DNA of 64,000 nucleotides. Source: Pandoraea sp. Its GTDB lineage: Bacteria > Pseudomonadota > Gammaproteobacteria > Burkholderiales > Burkholderiaceae. Below are positions 57,766 through 64,000 of the stretch, piece after piece (the first letter of the stretch is position 1; each line of letters starts with the position of its first letter). The position numbers and the translations under genes are program-made. The notes beneath the pieces are model-generated. The model searched no databases. It worked only from the letters and a program-made list of their open reading frames with translations, and was not told where the DNA came from. Where the stretch lies: positions 1 to 64,000 of the forward strand of contig JARLJF010000136.1 in NCBI GenBank assembly GCA_031291335.1. Direction: 5' to 3'.

Positions 57766-58527
57766 ATGTCTTTGAGTGTCAACGGGATTGTCATCGACGC
57801 ACGCCGCGTCGCCGATGAGATCGATCTGCATCGAGACGCGGCCGATCCGGAAGTCGCCGCTCAACGCGCGCTCGTCAGCCGCGAGTTGTTGCGGCAGCGT
57901 GCGCGCGACTTGCGGCTGCTGACCGATACCGATGGGGTGGGCGAGAGCGACGATGCGGTCGTCGACGCGCTTTTCTCGCGAGACGTACAGGTGCGCCGTC
58001 CGACCGACGCCGAATGCCGGGCCTATTTCCACGAACACGCGGGACAGTTTCGCGTTGGCGACAAGGTGCAGGCGAGCCACATCCTCTTTGCGCTATCCGC
58101 AGGGGTGCCGCTGTCGAGCACGTTAGGACGCGCGCAATCGGCACTGGACGCAGTGCTCGCCGAACCGGCTTCATTCGAGTCGGTCGCGCAGACGATGTCG
58201 GATTGCCCGTCAGGCCGAACCGGCGGCAGCCTGGGTATGCTTGCGCGAGGCAGCGGTGCGCCCGAGTTTGAACTGGTGCTGTTCTGCGGCGACCGTCTGG
58301 GTGTGTTGCCGAGGCTGGTGAACACGCGCTACGGTTTTCACGTCGTGCGTATCGAGCGGCGAGTGAAAGGGCGCATGCCGCCGTTCGAGCGTGTGGCCGA
58401 GCGCATTGCTGCGCAGTTGTACGAACAAGCCCGTGCGCGCGCATTACGTCACTATGTGGCGCTGCTCGCCGGGGCTGCCGAGATCAGTGGTGCCAACGAT
58501 AGCGAAGGGCCGACACGCGTGCAGTGA
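57766..58527 (+). CDS. Parvulin-type peptidyl-prolyl isomerase (NifM-like)
   Basis: 253 residues. No signal peptide is evident. An N-terminal helical part is followed by the parvulin domain from about residue 95 (VQASHILFALSAGVPLSS; GGSLGMLARGSGAPEFE; YGFHVVRIERRVKGRMP). NifM-like cytosolic members assist folding of specific enzymes; the adjacent carbonic anhydrase may be a client. A clear terminator follows. Confidence 0.82.
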   Translation: MSLSVNGIVIDARRVADEIDLHRDAADPEVAAQRALVSRELLRQRARDLRLLTDTDGVGESDDAVVDALFSRDVQVRRPTDAECRAYFHEHAGQFRVGDKVQASHILFALSAGVPLSSTLGRAQSALDAVLAEPASFESVAQTMSDCPSGRTGGSLGMLARGSGAPEFELVLFCGDRLGVLPRLVNTRYGFHVVRIERRVKGRMPPFERVAERIAAQLYEQARARALRHYVALLAGAAEISGANDSEGPTRVQ

Positions 58528-58544
58528 CCGAGAGGGTCGATAAC

Positions 58545-58585
58545 AAAGGGCGCGCCTGAATATGATTCAGGCAGCGCCCTTTTTC
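58545..58585 (+). terminator. Rho-independent terminator of the parvulin gene
   Basis: AAAGGGCGC pairs with GCGCCCTTT, extended inside by CCTGAAT/ATTCAGG, with small bulges, followed by a T run. It lies between the parvulin gene and the convergent methyltransferase gene and might also stop the latter. Confidence 0.85.
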
Positions 58586-58610
58586 ATGAGGGACGTCGAT
58601 CGATCGTCGT

Positions 58611-59435
58611 TCAGCCGACGATCAACTCGAGCGTGAGCGTGTCGAGCGTGAACGAACCGTCATCCTGAATCTTGAAGTGACGGCGTACGTCGTCGGCCAT
58701 CGCCGTTTGCAAAGCGCGAATGGCCACTTGCATCGGTTCTGGCGTGCGCATGCGCGTCGTCCAGGTCTTGAAGTCGAGTTCGAGCGTGCGCGGCGTGAGC
58801 GACGCCACCGAGAATCCCGCCCCTGCCGCCATCGTCATCCACTCGCTCGCGGCGTAGTCGCGCACATGCGACGTGTCGCGCAGCACTTCCACCGCTTGCA
58901 GATACGTGTCGAACAACGGCTGTCCGGTTGAGGCGACGTCGCAGATCACGACACGGCCACCGGGCTTGAGTACGCGGCGCATCTCGCGCAGCGCGGCGCC
59001 CACATCGGCCCAATGATGCGCACTGTAGCGGCTGAAGACGAGGTCGAAGCTGGCGTCAGCGAACGGCAGCGATTCGGCCGCGCCGAGCTGCGTGTCGACG
59101 TTCGTCAGCCCGCGCTTCGTGGCTTCGCCGGCAACCACGCCGAGCATGTCTGCCGACAAGTCGTAGGCGACGACACGCGCGGCGTGCGGTGCAGTAAAGA
59201 AGCTCACGTGACCCGCACCACAGCCCAGGTCGAGTACCTGAGCCCCCGGATGGGCACGCGCAATCGCGGCGAGTTGCTCGAGATCGGCGCCTTGCGCGTG
59301 ATTGGCGCTCGTCAGGTAAGCGGACGCTTGCGGGCCGAACTGGCCAGTAACGACGGCGTTGTGCGCGTTATGCGCATTCGTGCCATCGGGGGCATGTGCC
59401 GCAGCGGCGGCGGTCGATTGCGGGGTATCGCTCAC
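58611..59435 (-). CDS. Class I SAM-dependent methyltransferase
   Basis: 274 residues. SAM motif I is VLDLGCGAGHVSFF, with AYDLSADML (motif post-I), LVFSRYSAHHW, and LREMRRVLKPGGRVVICD. The GTG at 59435 has AGAGGA 8 bases upstream and gives the usual SDTPQSTAAA start. The UbiE/MenG-like fold is clear, but substrate is unknown. Divergent from the MmyB-type regulator, which may control it. Confidence 0.83.
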   Translation of the reverse strand: MSDTPQSTAAAAAHAPDGTNAHNAHNAVVTGQFGPQASAYLTSANHAQGADLEQLAAIARAHPGAQVLDLGCGAGHVSFFTAPHAARVVAYDLSADMLGVVAGEATKRGLTNVDTQLGAAESLPFADASFDLVFSRYSAHHWADVGAALREMRRVLKPGGRVVICDVASTGQPLFDTYLQAVEVLRDTSHVRDYAASEWMTMAAGAGFSVASLTPRTLELDFKTWTTRMRTPEPMQVAIRALQTAMADDVRRHFKIQDDGSFTLDTLTLELIVG

Positions 59436-59496
59436 GGCGCGTTTCCTCTGTCTGTGGGTAGGCGTGCTGGATTCGACGATATCGTGCGCAGGGGGC

Positions 59497-59570
59497 TTGC
59501 GCGACACCGATGGGTCTCACGATAATGGCTCGTCAATACCGGTACAAGTTACCTATTTATCCTGGTATGA
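59497..59570 (+). promoter_or_regulatory. Promoter and TACC/GGTA half-sites before the MmyB-type regulator
   Basis: A sigma70-like promoter: TTGCGC (59497-59502), 18 bases, GATAAT (59521-59526). Downstream lies TACCGGTA (59537-59544, a perfect palindrome), then TACC (59550-59553) and GGTA (59564-59567), an arrangement of alternating half-sites expected for an autoregulator or shared divergent control. Confidence 0.5.
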
Positions 59571-60403
59571 AAACTACCCCCATTTCACCGTCCGGCGCTC
59601 CGTCGGGAGAACCGGCTCCGCATGCCGATGATGCACGCCAGCGCCGGGCGCTGGGTGACTTTCTGCGCGCGCATCGCGAGCGGCTGACGCCGGCGGCGGT
59701 CGGATTGCCGTTGCTTGGGCGACGTCGTACGCCGGGGCTGCGGCGCGAGGAAGTGGCGCAGTTATGCGGCTTGTCGTCGACCTGGTACACGTGGATCGAG
59801 CAGGCGCGCGAGGTATCGATTTCGGCGGGCGCACTGGCAGCCGTCGCCAGCGCGCTGCGGCTCTCGCGTGCCGAGCGGGCGTATCTCTTCGATCTCGCGG
59901 GCAAGCGCGATCCGGAGCGCGGCGCCGAGCCGTTGCCGCACCACGCCGCCGCGCAGGTGCAGGCGGCGGTCGCTGCGGTGGCGGCGCCCGCCTATGCGCT
60001 CGACCGCTGCTGGGATGTCCTCGCATGGAACGACGCCGCTGCCGACATCTTCCGGGGCTGGCTCGATGTGCCGGGTGCGAAGAATCTGCTGCGCTACATC
60101 TTTCTCGACGCGGGGGCACAGACCCTGATTCAGGATTGGGAGAGCCGCGCGCGACGCGTCGTTGCCGAGTTTCGCGCGGAATGCAGCGCCTACCTCGACG
60201 ACACCCCCGTGCGCGCCCTCACAGACGCCTTGCAACGCGAGAGCAGCGTGTTCGCCGCGCTCTGGTCGCAGCAGGACGTCGTCGAGCGTGAAGGCGGTCG
60301 ACGCGGCTTCCATCACCCTGTGCGCGGCGATATCGACTTCGCGCAGGTCACGTTTCGTCTGTCGGGGCATGACGACGTCAAGCTCGTGATGTTGTTGTCG
60401 TAG
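59567..60403 (+). CDS. XRE-family regulator with MmyB-like ligand-binding domain
   Basis: 278 residues from ATG 59567. HTH domain near residues 20-85 (LGDFLRAHRERLTP and the GLRREEVAQLCGLSSTWYTWIEQ recognition helix), then the MmyB-type domain from about 110 (DVLAWNDAAADIFRGW; RLSGHDDVKLVML). Upstream in-frame ATGs at 59510 and 59525 would overlap the proposed promoter. Such regulators often sit next to genes for oxidoreductases or methyltransferases, as here. Confidence 0.83.
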   Translation: MKTTPISPSGAPSGEPAPHADDARQRRALGDFLRAHRERLTPAAVGLPLLGRRRTPGLRREEVAQLCGLSSTWYTWIEQAREVSISAGALAAVASALRLSRAERAYLFDLAGKRDPERGAEPLPHHAAAQVQAAVAAVAAPAYALDRCWDVLAWNDAAADIFRGWLDVPGAKNLLRYIFLDAGAQTLIQDWESRARRVVAEFRAECSAYLDDTPVRALTDALQRESSVFAALWSQQDVVEREGGRRGFHHPVRGDIDFAQVTFRLSGHDDVKLVMLLS

Positions 60404-60413
60404 CGTTGCGAAT

Positions 60414-60441
60414 CGCCGGTCGCCGGTCGCCGGTCGCCGGT
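60414..60441. repeat. Four tandem copies of a 7-bp unit CGCCGGT
   Basis: CGCCGGT repeated four times without a break, just after the regulator gene and before crcB (convergent). A slipped-strand microsatellite; no coding role, since 7 is not a multiple of 3 and the site is intergenic. Confidence 0.9.
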
Positions 60442-60470
60442 CGCTGCGATGTCGTCGTGCGGCGTGCCCG

Positions 60471-60869
60471 TCAGACGACGGGGCGTAGCCACTGTACGAG
60501 CAGCGTGGCACTGGCCATGCCGAGCAGCGTCATGATGAGCGATCCCCCCACGTGAACGATCACAATGAGCGAGGCCCAGCCCATCTGCCCCTCGCGCAGC
60601 AGCGTGGTGACTTCGGCGGAGAAGGTGGAGAACGTGGTGAGGCCGCCGAGAAACCCGGTGACGATCAACAGACGCCACTCGACCGGGATCGATGGAAAGT
60701 GGCTGAAGAGCGCGACGGCGACGCCGATCAGATAGCCACCCACGAGATTGGCCGCGAGCGTGCCGAGCGGCAGCGTCGGCAAGATCGCATTGAACTGCGC
60801 ACTCAGCACCCAGCGCAGTAGCGCGCCGAGGGCCGCCCCGATGCTGATGGCGAAGACCGAAGCAAACAT
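60471..60869 (-). CDS. crcB: CrcB/Fluc fluoride channel
   Basis: 132 residues with four helices. ATG 60869 has AGGAG at the right distance; [31 protein letters not shown] and [12 protein letters not shown] (pore Phe/Ser track) are family hallmarks. Works as an antiparallel dimer that exports fluoride. No fluoride riboswitch is evident upstream; a terminator from pyrE is there. Confidence 0.92.
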   Translation of the reverse strand: MFASVFAISIGAALGALLRWVLSAQFNAILPTLPLGTLAANLVGGYLIGVAVALFSHFPSIPVEWRLLIVTGFLGGLTTFSTFSAEVTTLLREGQMGWASLIVIVHVGGSLIMTLLGMASATLLVQWLRPVV

Positions 60870-60893
60870 GGGTGACTCCTGTGCCGATCGCAT

Positions 60894-60924
60894 AAAAAAA
60901 CGGCCAGTCCTTTCGGACCGGCCG
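60894..60924 (-). terminator. Rho-independent terminator of pyrE
   Basis: On the minus strand, CGGCCGGTCC-GAAA-GGACTGGCCG forms a stem with one mismatch, followed by seven T. It sits between the pyrE stop and the crcB start, so crcB needs its own promoter or readthrough. Confidence 0.88.
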
Positions 60925-60966
60925 CTCTCGCCTCTCAAGCGAATACTACGGGCATTGCCACAGGAC

Positions 60967-61656
60967 TTAGTCCTTCGGGAACGACGTGGCGCCGCCGTGC
61001 GCGCCCGACCATTCGGCCGGTGCGTGCAGGAATTTCTCGACTTCGTCGAGCGTCTTCGTGTCGAAGTGGTTCTGCTGCTTGGCAACGCGCAGCACGTCCC
61101 ACCACGTTGCGAGCGAGTGCAGTTGGACATCGATGTCCTTGAGCACCTGACGGCTCTCCGGGAAGATGTCGTAGTGGAAGATCACAAACACGTGATTCAC
61201 GCTCGCACCCGCTTCACGCAGCGCCTTGCAGAAGTTGATCTTGCTGCGACCATCGGTCGTCAGATCTTCCACGAGCAGCACACGCGAGCCTTCCGGCAGA
61301 TCGCCTTCGATCTGCGCATTACGGCCGAAACCCTTCGGTTTTTTGCGAACGTACTGCATCGGCAACATCAGCTTGTCGGCGATCCAGGCCGCGAACGGAA
61401 TGCCTGCGGTCTCACCGCCAGCGACCGTGTCGAACTGCTCGCAGCCGACGTCCTGAATGATGACGGCCTCGGCGAAGTCCATCAGCGTACGGCGCACGCG
61501 CGGGTACGAGATCAGCTTGCGGCAGTCGGTGTAGACCGGGCTGGCCCAGCCCGAGGTGAAGATGTACGGCTTCTCGGCGTTGAAATGCACCGCGCCCACT
61601 TCGAGCAGGATCTTGGCGGTGATGTCGGAAATCGCCTGGCGGTCGATGCCAATCAT
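60967..61656 (-). CDS. pyrE: PyrE, orotate phosphoribosyltransferase
   Basis: 229 residues. The PRPP-binding motif is [14 protein letters not shown], with [19 protein letters not shown] near the N-terminus and [16 protein letters not shown] in the middle. Pyrimidine de novo step 5. Followed by a strong terminator. Confidence 0.93.
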   Translation of the reverse strand: MIGIDRQAISDITAKILLEVGAVHFNAEKPYIFTSGWASPVYTDCRKLISYPRVRRTLMDFAEAVIIQDVGCEQFDTVAGGETAGIPFAAWIADKLMLPMQYVRKKPKGFGRNAQIEGDLPEGSRVLLVEDLTTDGRSKINFCKALREAGASVNHVFVIFHYDIFPESRQVLKDIDVQLHSLATWWDVLRVAKQQNHFDTKTLDEVEKFLHAPAEWSGAHGGATSFPKD

Positions 61657-62014
61657 GATGCGGTTCCTTAGCGTAGCTGCCCGCCGTCGAGCGTGCAGCC
61701 AGGAGTCATGGTTAAGTCAGCGGCGTGCCGCAGCGCGTAGGGCGCTACGACAGGAATGCCGTCTAAGGCGGCGGGTCTGCGCGTCTTGCGACGACCGACC
61801 GGCGCTTAAACGCGAATTATGCCACAAGTTTCAGCAGATGCGCGGTCAATTATGCACTGAGCGTATATTTTCGAAGCAGGAGATACGCACGGTGTGCCCG
61901 CACGGCGCATATGAAAAACGCTCTCCGACAGATGAGTCCAAAAAAAGAGACAGTTGCCGAGCCTTTATGACAGGCATACACTCTCGCCGAAATTCAGACC
62001 CGTCGGACGCGCTC
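61657..62014. other. Divergent gap between pyrE and the MFS gene
   Basis: 358 bases; no gene supported. An AT-rich patch is present (61850-61970, with an A6 run at 61941-61946), which may hold the rightward promoter. An in-frame ATG at 61967 is an alternative start of the transporter. Confidence 0.35.
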
Positions 62015-63253
62015 ATGCCTAACGATTCCTCGCCCTCGCTTGCGGCTACTGCCGTGCCGCAAGACAACGCCTACGCGAACCGTGCCCTCTGGGCCTCGGC
62101 CATCGGCTATGCCATGGACGGCTTCGATCTGCTGATTCTCGGCTTCATCCTGCCCGCCATCGCGGCCGACCTCGCGCTGTCCAGCGCGCAGTCGGGGGCA
62201 CTCGTCACATGGACGCTCGTGGGCGCTGTCGTCGGCGGCATCGTCTTCGGCATGCTGTCTGATCGCTATGGCCGAGTACGCGTGCTGTCGTGGACGATTC
62301 TGCTCTTCGCCGTGTTCACCGGCCTGTGCTCGCTCGCGCAAGGCTATTGGGACCTGCTGGCGTACCGGACGATTGCCGGTATCGGTCTGGGCGGTGAGTT
62401 CGGCATCGGCATGGCGCTCGCTGCGGAAGCGTGTGCGCCGGAGCGTCGTGCAAGGGCGTCGTCGTTCGTGGGACTGGGATGGCAGGCCGGCGTGCTTGCC
62501 GCCGCGCTGCTCACGCCGTTGTTGTTGCCGGTGATCGGCTGGCGCGGCATGTTCGCGGTTGGCCTGCTGCCGGCGGTCGTGTCGTTCGTCATGCGCCGCA
62601 CGCTCGGCGAGCCCGAGATGTTCCTCGCGCAACAAAAGCAGCCGCGCGAACACGCGCCGCTCAAGTTGCTGGTCAAGGACCGTGCCACCACGCGTGCGAG
62701 CGTGGGCGTGGCGATTCTGTGCTCGGTGCAGAACTTCGGCTACTACGGCCTGATGATCTGGATGCCGTCGTACCTGTCGAAGACGTTCGGCTACTCGCTC
62801 ACCAAATCGGCCATGTGGACGGCGGTGACGGTGCTTGGCATGGCGTTCGGTATCTGGCTGTTCGGTCGCCTGGCCGATCGCTTCGGCCGTCGCCCGACGT
62901 TCATCGGCTATCAGATCGGCGCGGTCGTGATGGTGTTCGTGTATGCCCAGTTGCAGTCGCAGTTCGCGCTGCTGATCGGCGGTGCGGTGATGGGGTTGTT
63001 CGTGAACGGCATGATCGGCGGCTATGGCGCGTTGATTTCGGAGCTGTATCCGACGGCCGCGCGTGCAACGGCGCAAAACGTGTTGTTCAATATCGGCCGA
63101 GCCGTTGGCGGTTTCGGACCGCTCACGGTCGGGGCACTGGCCGCCGCCTATTCGTTCAAGATGGCGCTCGTCTTCCTCGCCAGCATTTACGTGCTCGACA
63201 TTCTCGCTACGCTGCTGCTGATTCCAGAGCGTCGCGGCGAAGCGCTGAAATAA
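62015..63253 (+). CDS. MFS transporter
   Basis: 412 residues with 12 helices. The loop motif SDRYGRVRVLSW (2-3) and ADRFGRRPTFIGYQ (8-9) show the MFS double repeat; DGFDLLILGFILPAI in helix 1 fits the aromatic/metabolite acid group. Start is uncertain (62015 or 61967), neither has a good Shine-Dalgarno. Ligand unknown. Confidence 0.82.
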   Translation: MPNDSSPSLAATAVPQDNAYANRALWASAIGYAMDGFDLLILGFILPAIAADLALSSAQSGALVTWTLVGAVVGGIVFGMLSDRYGRVRVLSWTILLFAVFTGLCSLAQGYWDLLAYRTIAGIGLGGEFGIGMALAAEACAPERRARASSFVGLGWQAGVLAAALLTPLLLPVIGWRGMFAVGLLPAVVSFVMRRTLGEPEMFLAQQKQPREHAPLKLLVKDRATTRASVGVAILCSVQNFGYYGLMIWMPSYLSKTFGYSLTKSAMWTAVTVLGMAFGIWLFGRLADRFGRRPTFIGYQIGAVVMVFVYAQLQSQFALLIGGAVMGLFVNGMIGGYGALISELYPTAARATAQNVLFNIGRAVGGFGPLTVGALAAAYSFKMALVFLASIYVLDILATLLLIPERRGEALK

Positions 63254-63574
63254 GGCACTACGGCCGTCTCAATGCACGCGCGGCAGGTGCTGCGTGCGGC
63301 ATCAAGCTTTCGGCGCAAGGTGTACACTTTGCGTCCTGCGGTGCGTCCGGCGCACCGTCAGTCCCACGGTCCGGCGCGCGTGAGCGCGGCATGCCGGATC
63401 GGGGAAGCGGCGGTCATCACGCTGCCGCGCAGAGAAGAAAACCGTCGACGACACAATCGTCGAATCCCTCCGGTTGGCTCTTCCCCGCCGTGATCCGTTA
63501 AAAGACGACTGCGCCCAGACGCTGCCCGCATGCGGCACGGGCCTGGCCGTCGCCCTGTCCTTAGGTATCGAGAT
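63254..63574. other. Upstream region of the malic enzyme gene
   Basis: 321 bases, no gene supported. Repeated GCGTCCGGCGC-type GC-rich words near 63340-63380; no clear promoter picked out. Confidence 0.3.
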
Positions 63575-64000
63575 ATGGATGAACAACTGAAACAAAGCGC
63601 CCTGGCGTACCACGAGAATCCGCGTCCGGGCAAAATCTCGGTGACGCCGACCAAGCCGCTGTCGAACCAGATCGATCTGTCGCTGGCCTACTCCCCCGGC
63701 GTCGCCTACGCCTGTGAGGCCATCGCTGAAGATCCGCTTGCAGCCAACCGTTATACGTCGCGCAGCAACCTCGTCGGTGTGATCACCAACGGCACTGCCG
63801 TGCTCGGTCTGGGCAACATCGGCCCGCTCGCCGCCAAGCCGGTGATGGAAGGCAAGGGCTGCCTGTTCAAGAAGTTCGCCGGCATCGACGTGTTCGACAT
63901 CGAACTCGCCGAGCACGATCCGGACAAACTCGTCGAAGCCATCGCCATGCTCGAGCCGACGCTCGGCGGCATCAACCTCGAAGACATCAAGGCGCCCGAG
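63575..64000 (+). CDS. maeB: NADP-dependent malic enzyme, N-terminal part (cut by the window end)
   Basis: 142 residues seen, running off the right edge. [20 protein letters not shown], then [40 protein letters not shown] (malic enzyme N-domain) and the start of the metal-binding [11 protein letters not shown] are diagnostic for MaeB-type enzymes, which carry a C-terminal phosphotransacetylase domain. Oxidative decarboxylation of malate to pyruvate. ATG 63575 begins the canonical MDEQLKQ. Confidence 0.88.
   Translation, partial: MDEQLKQSALAYHENPRPGKISVTPTKPLSNQIDLSLAYSPGVAYACEAIAEDPLAANRYTSRSNLVGVITNGTAVLGLGNIGPLAAKPVMEGKGCLFKKFAGIDVFDIELAEHDPDKLVEAIAMLEPTLGGINLEDIKAPE

Noticed and set aside
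60870-60966. Fluoride riboswitch before crcB
   Set aside because: The conserved core of that riboswitch was not found; the gap holds the pyrE terminator and a Shine-Dalgarno.

Overview
The window looks like chromosome of a high-GC betaproteobacterium of the Burkholderiaceae. A Pandoraea-like organism is my best guess, based on the mix of a sox locus, a Burkholderia-type mprF/acvB pair, MmyB-type and LysR regulators and general codon use. No rRNA or 16S is present, so the genus is inference.

Layout. 2-1456 is the 3' part of soxB. A tRNA-Ala(CGC) gene follows at 1572-1647. From 2132 to 24248 lies a surface-polysaccharide (O-antigen or capsule) cluster, all on the plus strand and visibly less GC-rich than its flanks. 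It encodes a legionaminic-acid-type nonulosonate route (legB, legC, legI, legG, an ATP-grasp/HAD fusion, ptmE, legF), a Wzx flippase, a Wzy-like polymerase, two glycosyltransferases, an amidotransferase set (wbpG-hisH-hisF) that would make an acetamidino sugar, the L-FucNAc pathway (fnlA-fnlB-fnlC) with its wbuB-type transferase, a frameshifted wbuC, and galE. No LegH N-acetyltransferase and no initiating sugar-phosphate transferase were seen.

24498-29824 is a terminal oxidase operon: subunit II with a fused cytochrome c, subunit I, two subunit III-type proteins and subunit IV. 29843-37265 looks like a D-glutamate/5-oxoproline island: a LysR regulator, a DUF1445 protein, an MFS transporter and a fused 5-oxoprolinase, with a long perfect-arm dyad in the regulatory gap. 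37424-42272 is a type III secretion translocon module in the SPI-2/LEE order (SseA-like, unknown, SseB-like, TPR chaperone, SseC-like, SseD-like, SseE-position protein), with no ring, ATPase or export-gate gene in view.

42375-64000 is mostly ordinary chromosomal content: a DASS anion transporter, an orphan addiction-module antidote, a GIY-YIG protein, a serine hydrolase, the mprF-acvB lysyl-phosphatidylglycerol pair, uraA, a LysR regulator, an RhlE-type helicase with a Gly-Asn repeat tail, a BASS transporter, a gamma-carbonic anhydrase, a parvulin, a methyltransferase divergent from an MmyB-type regulator, crcB, pyrE, an MFS transporter and the 5' end of a malic enzyme.

The parts most worth follow-up are the variant nonulosonate pathway (a bifunctional ATP-grasp/HAD enzyme where an acetyltransferase would be expected, next to an amidination module whose usual partner pathway is absent) and the isolated translocon module.
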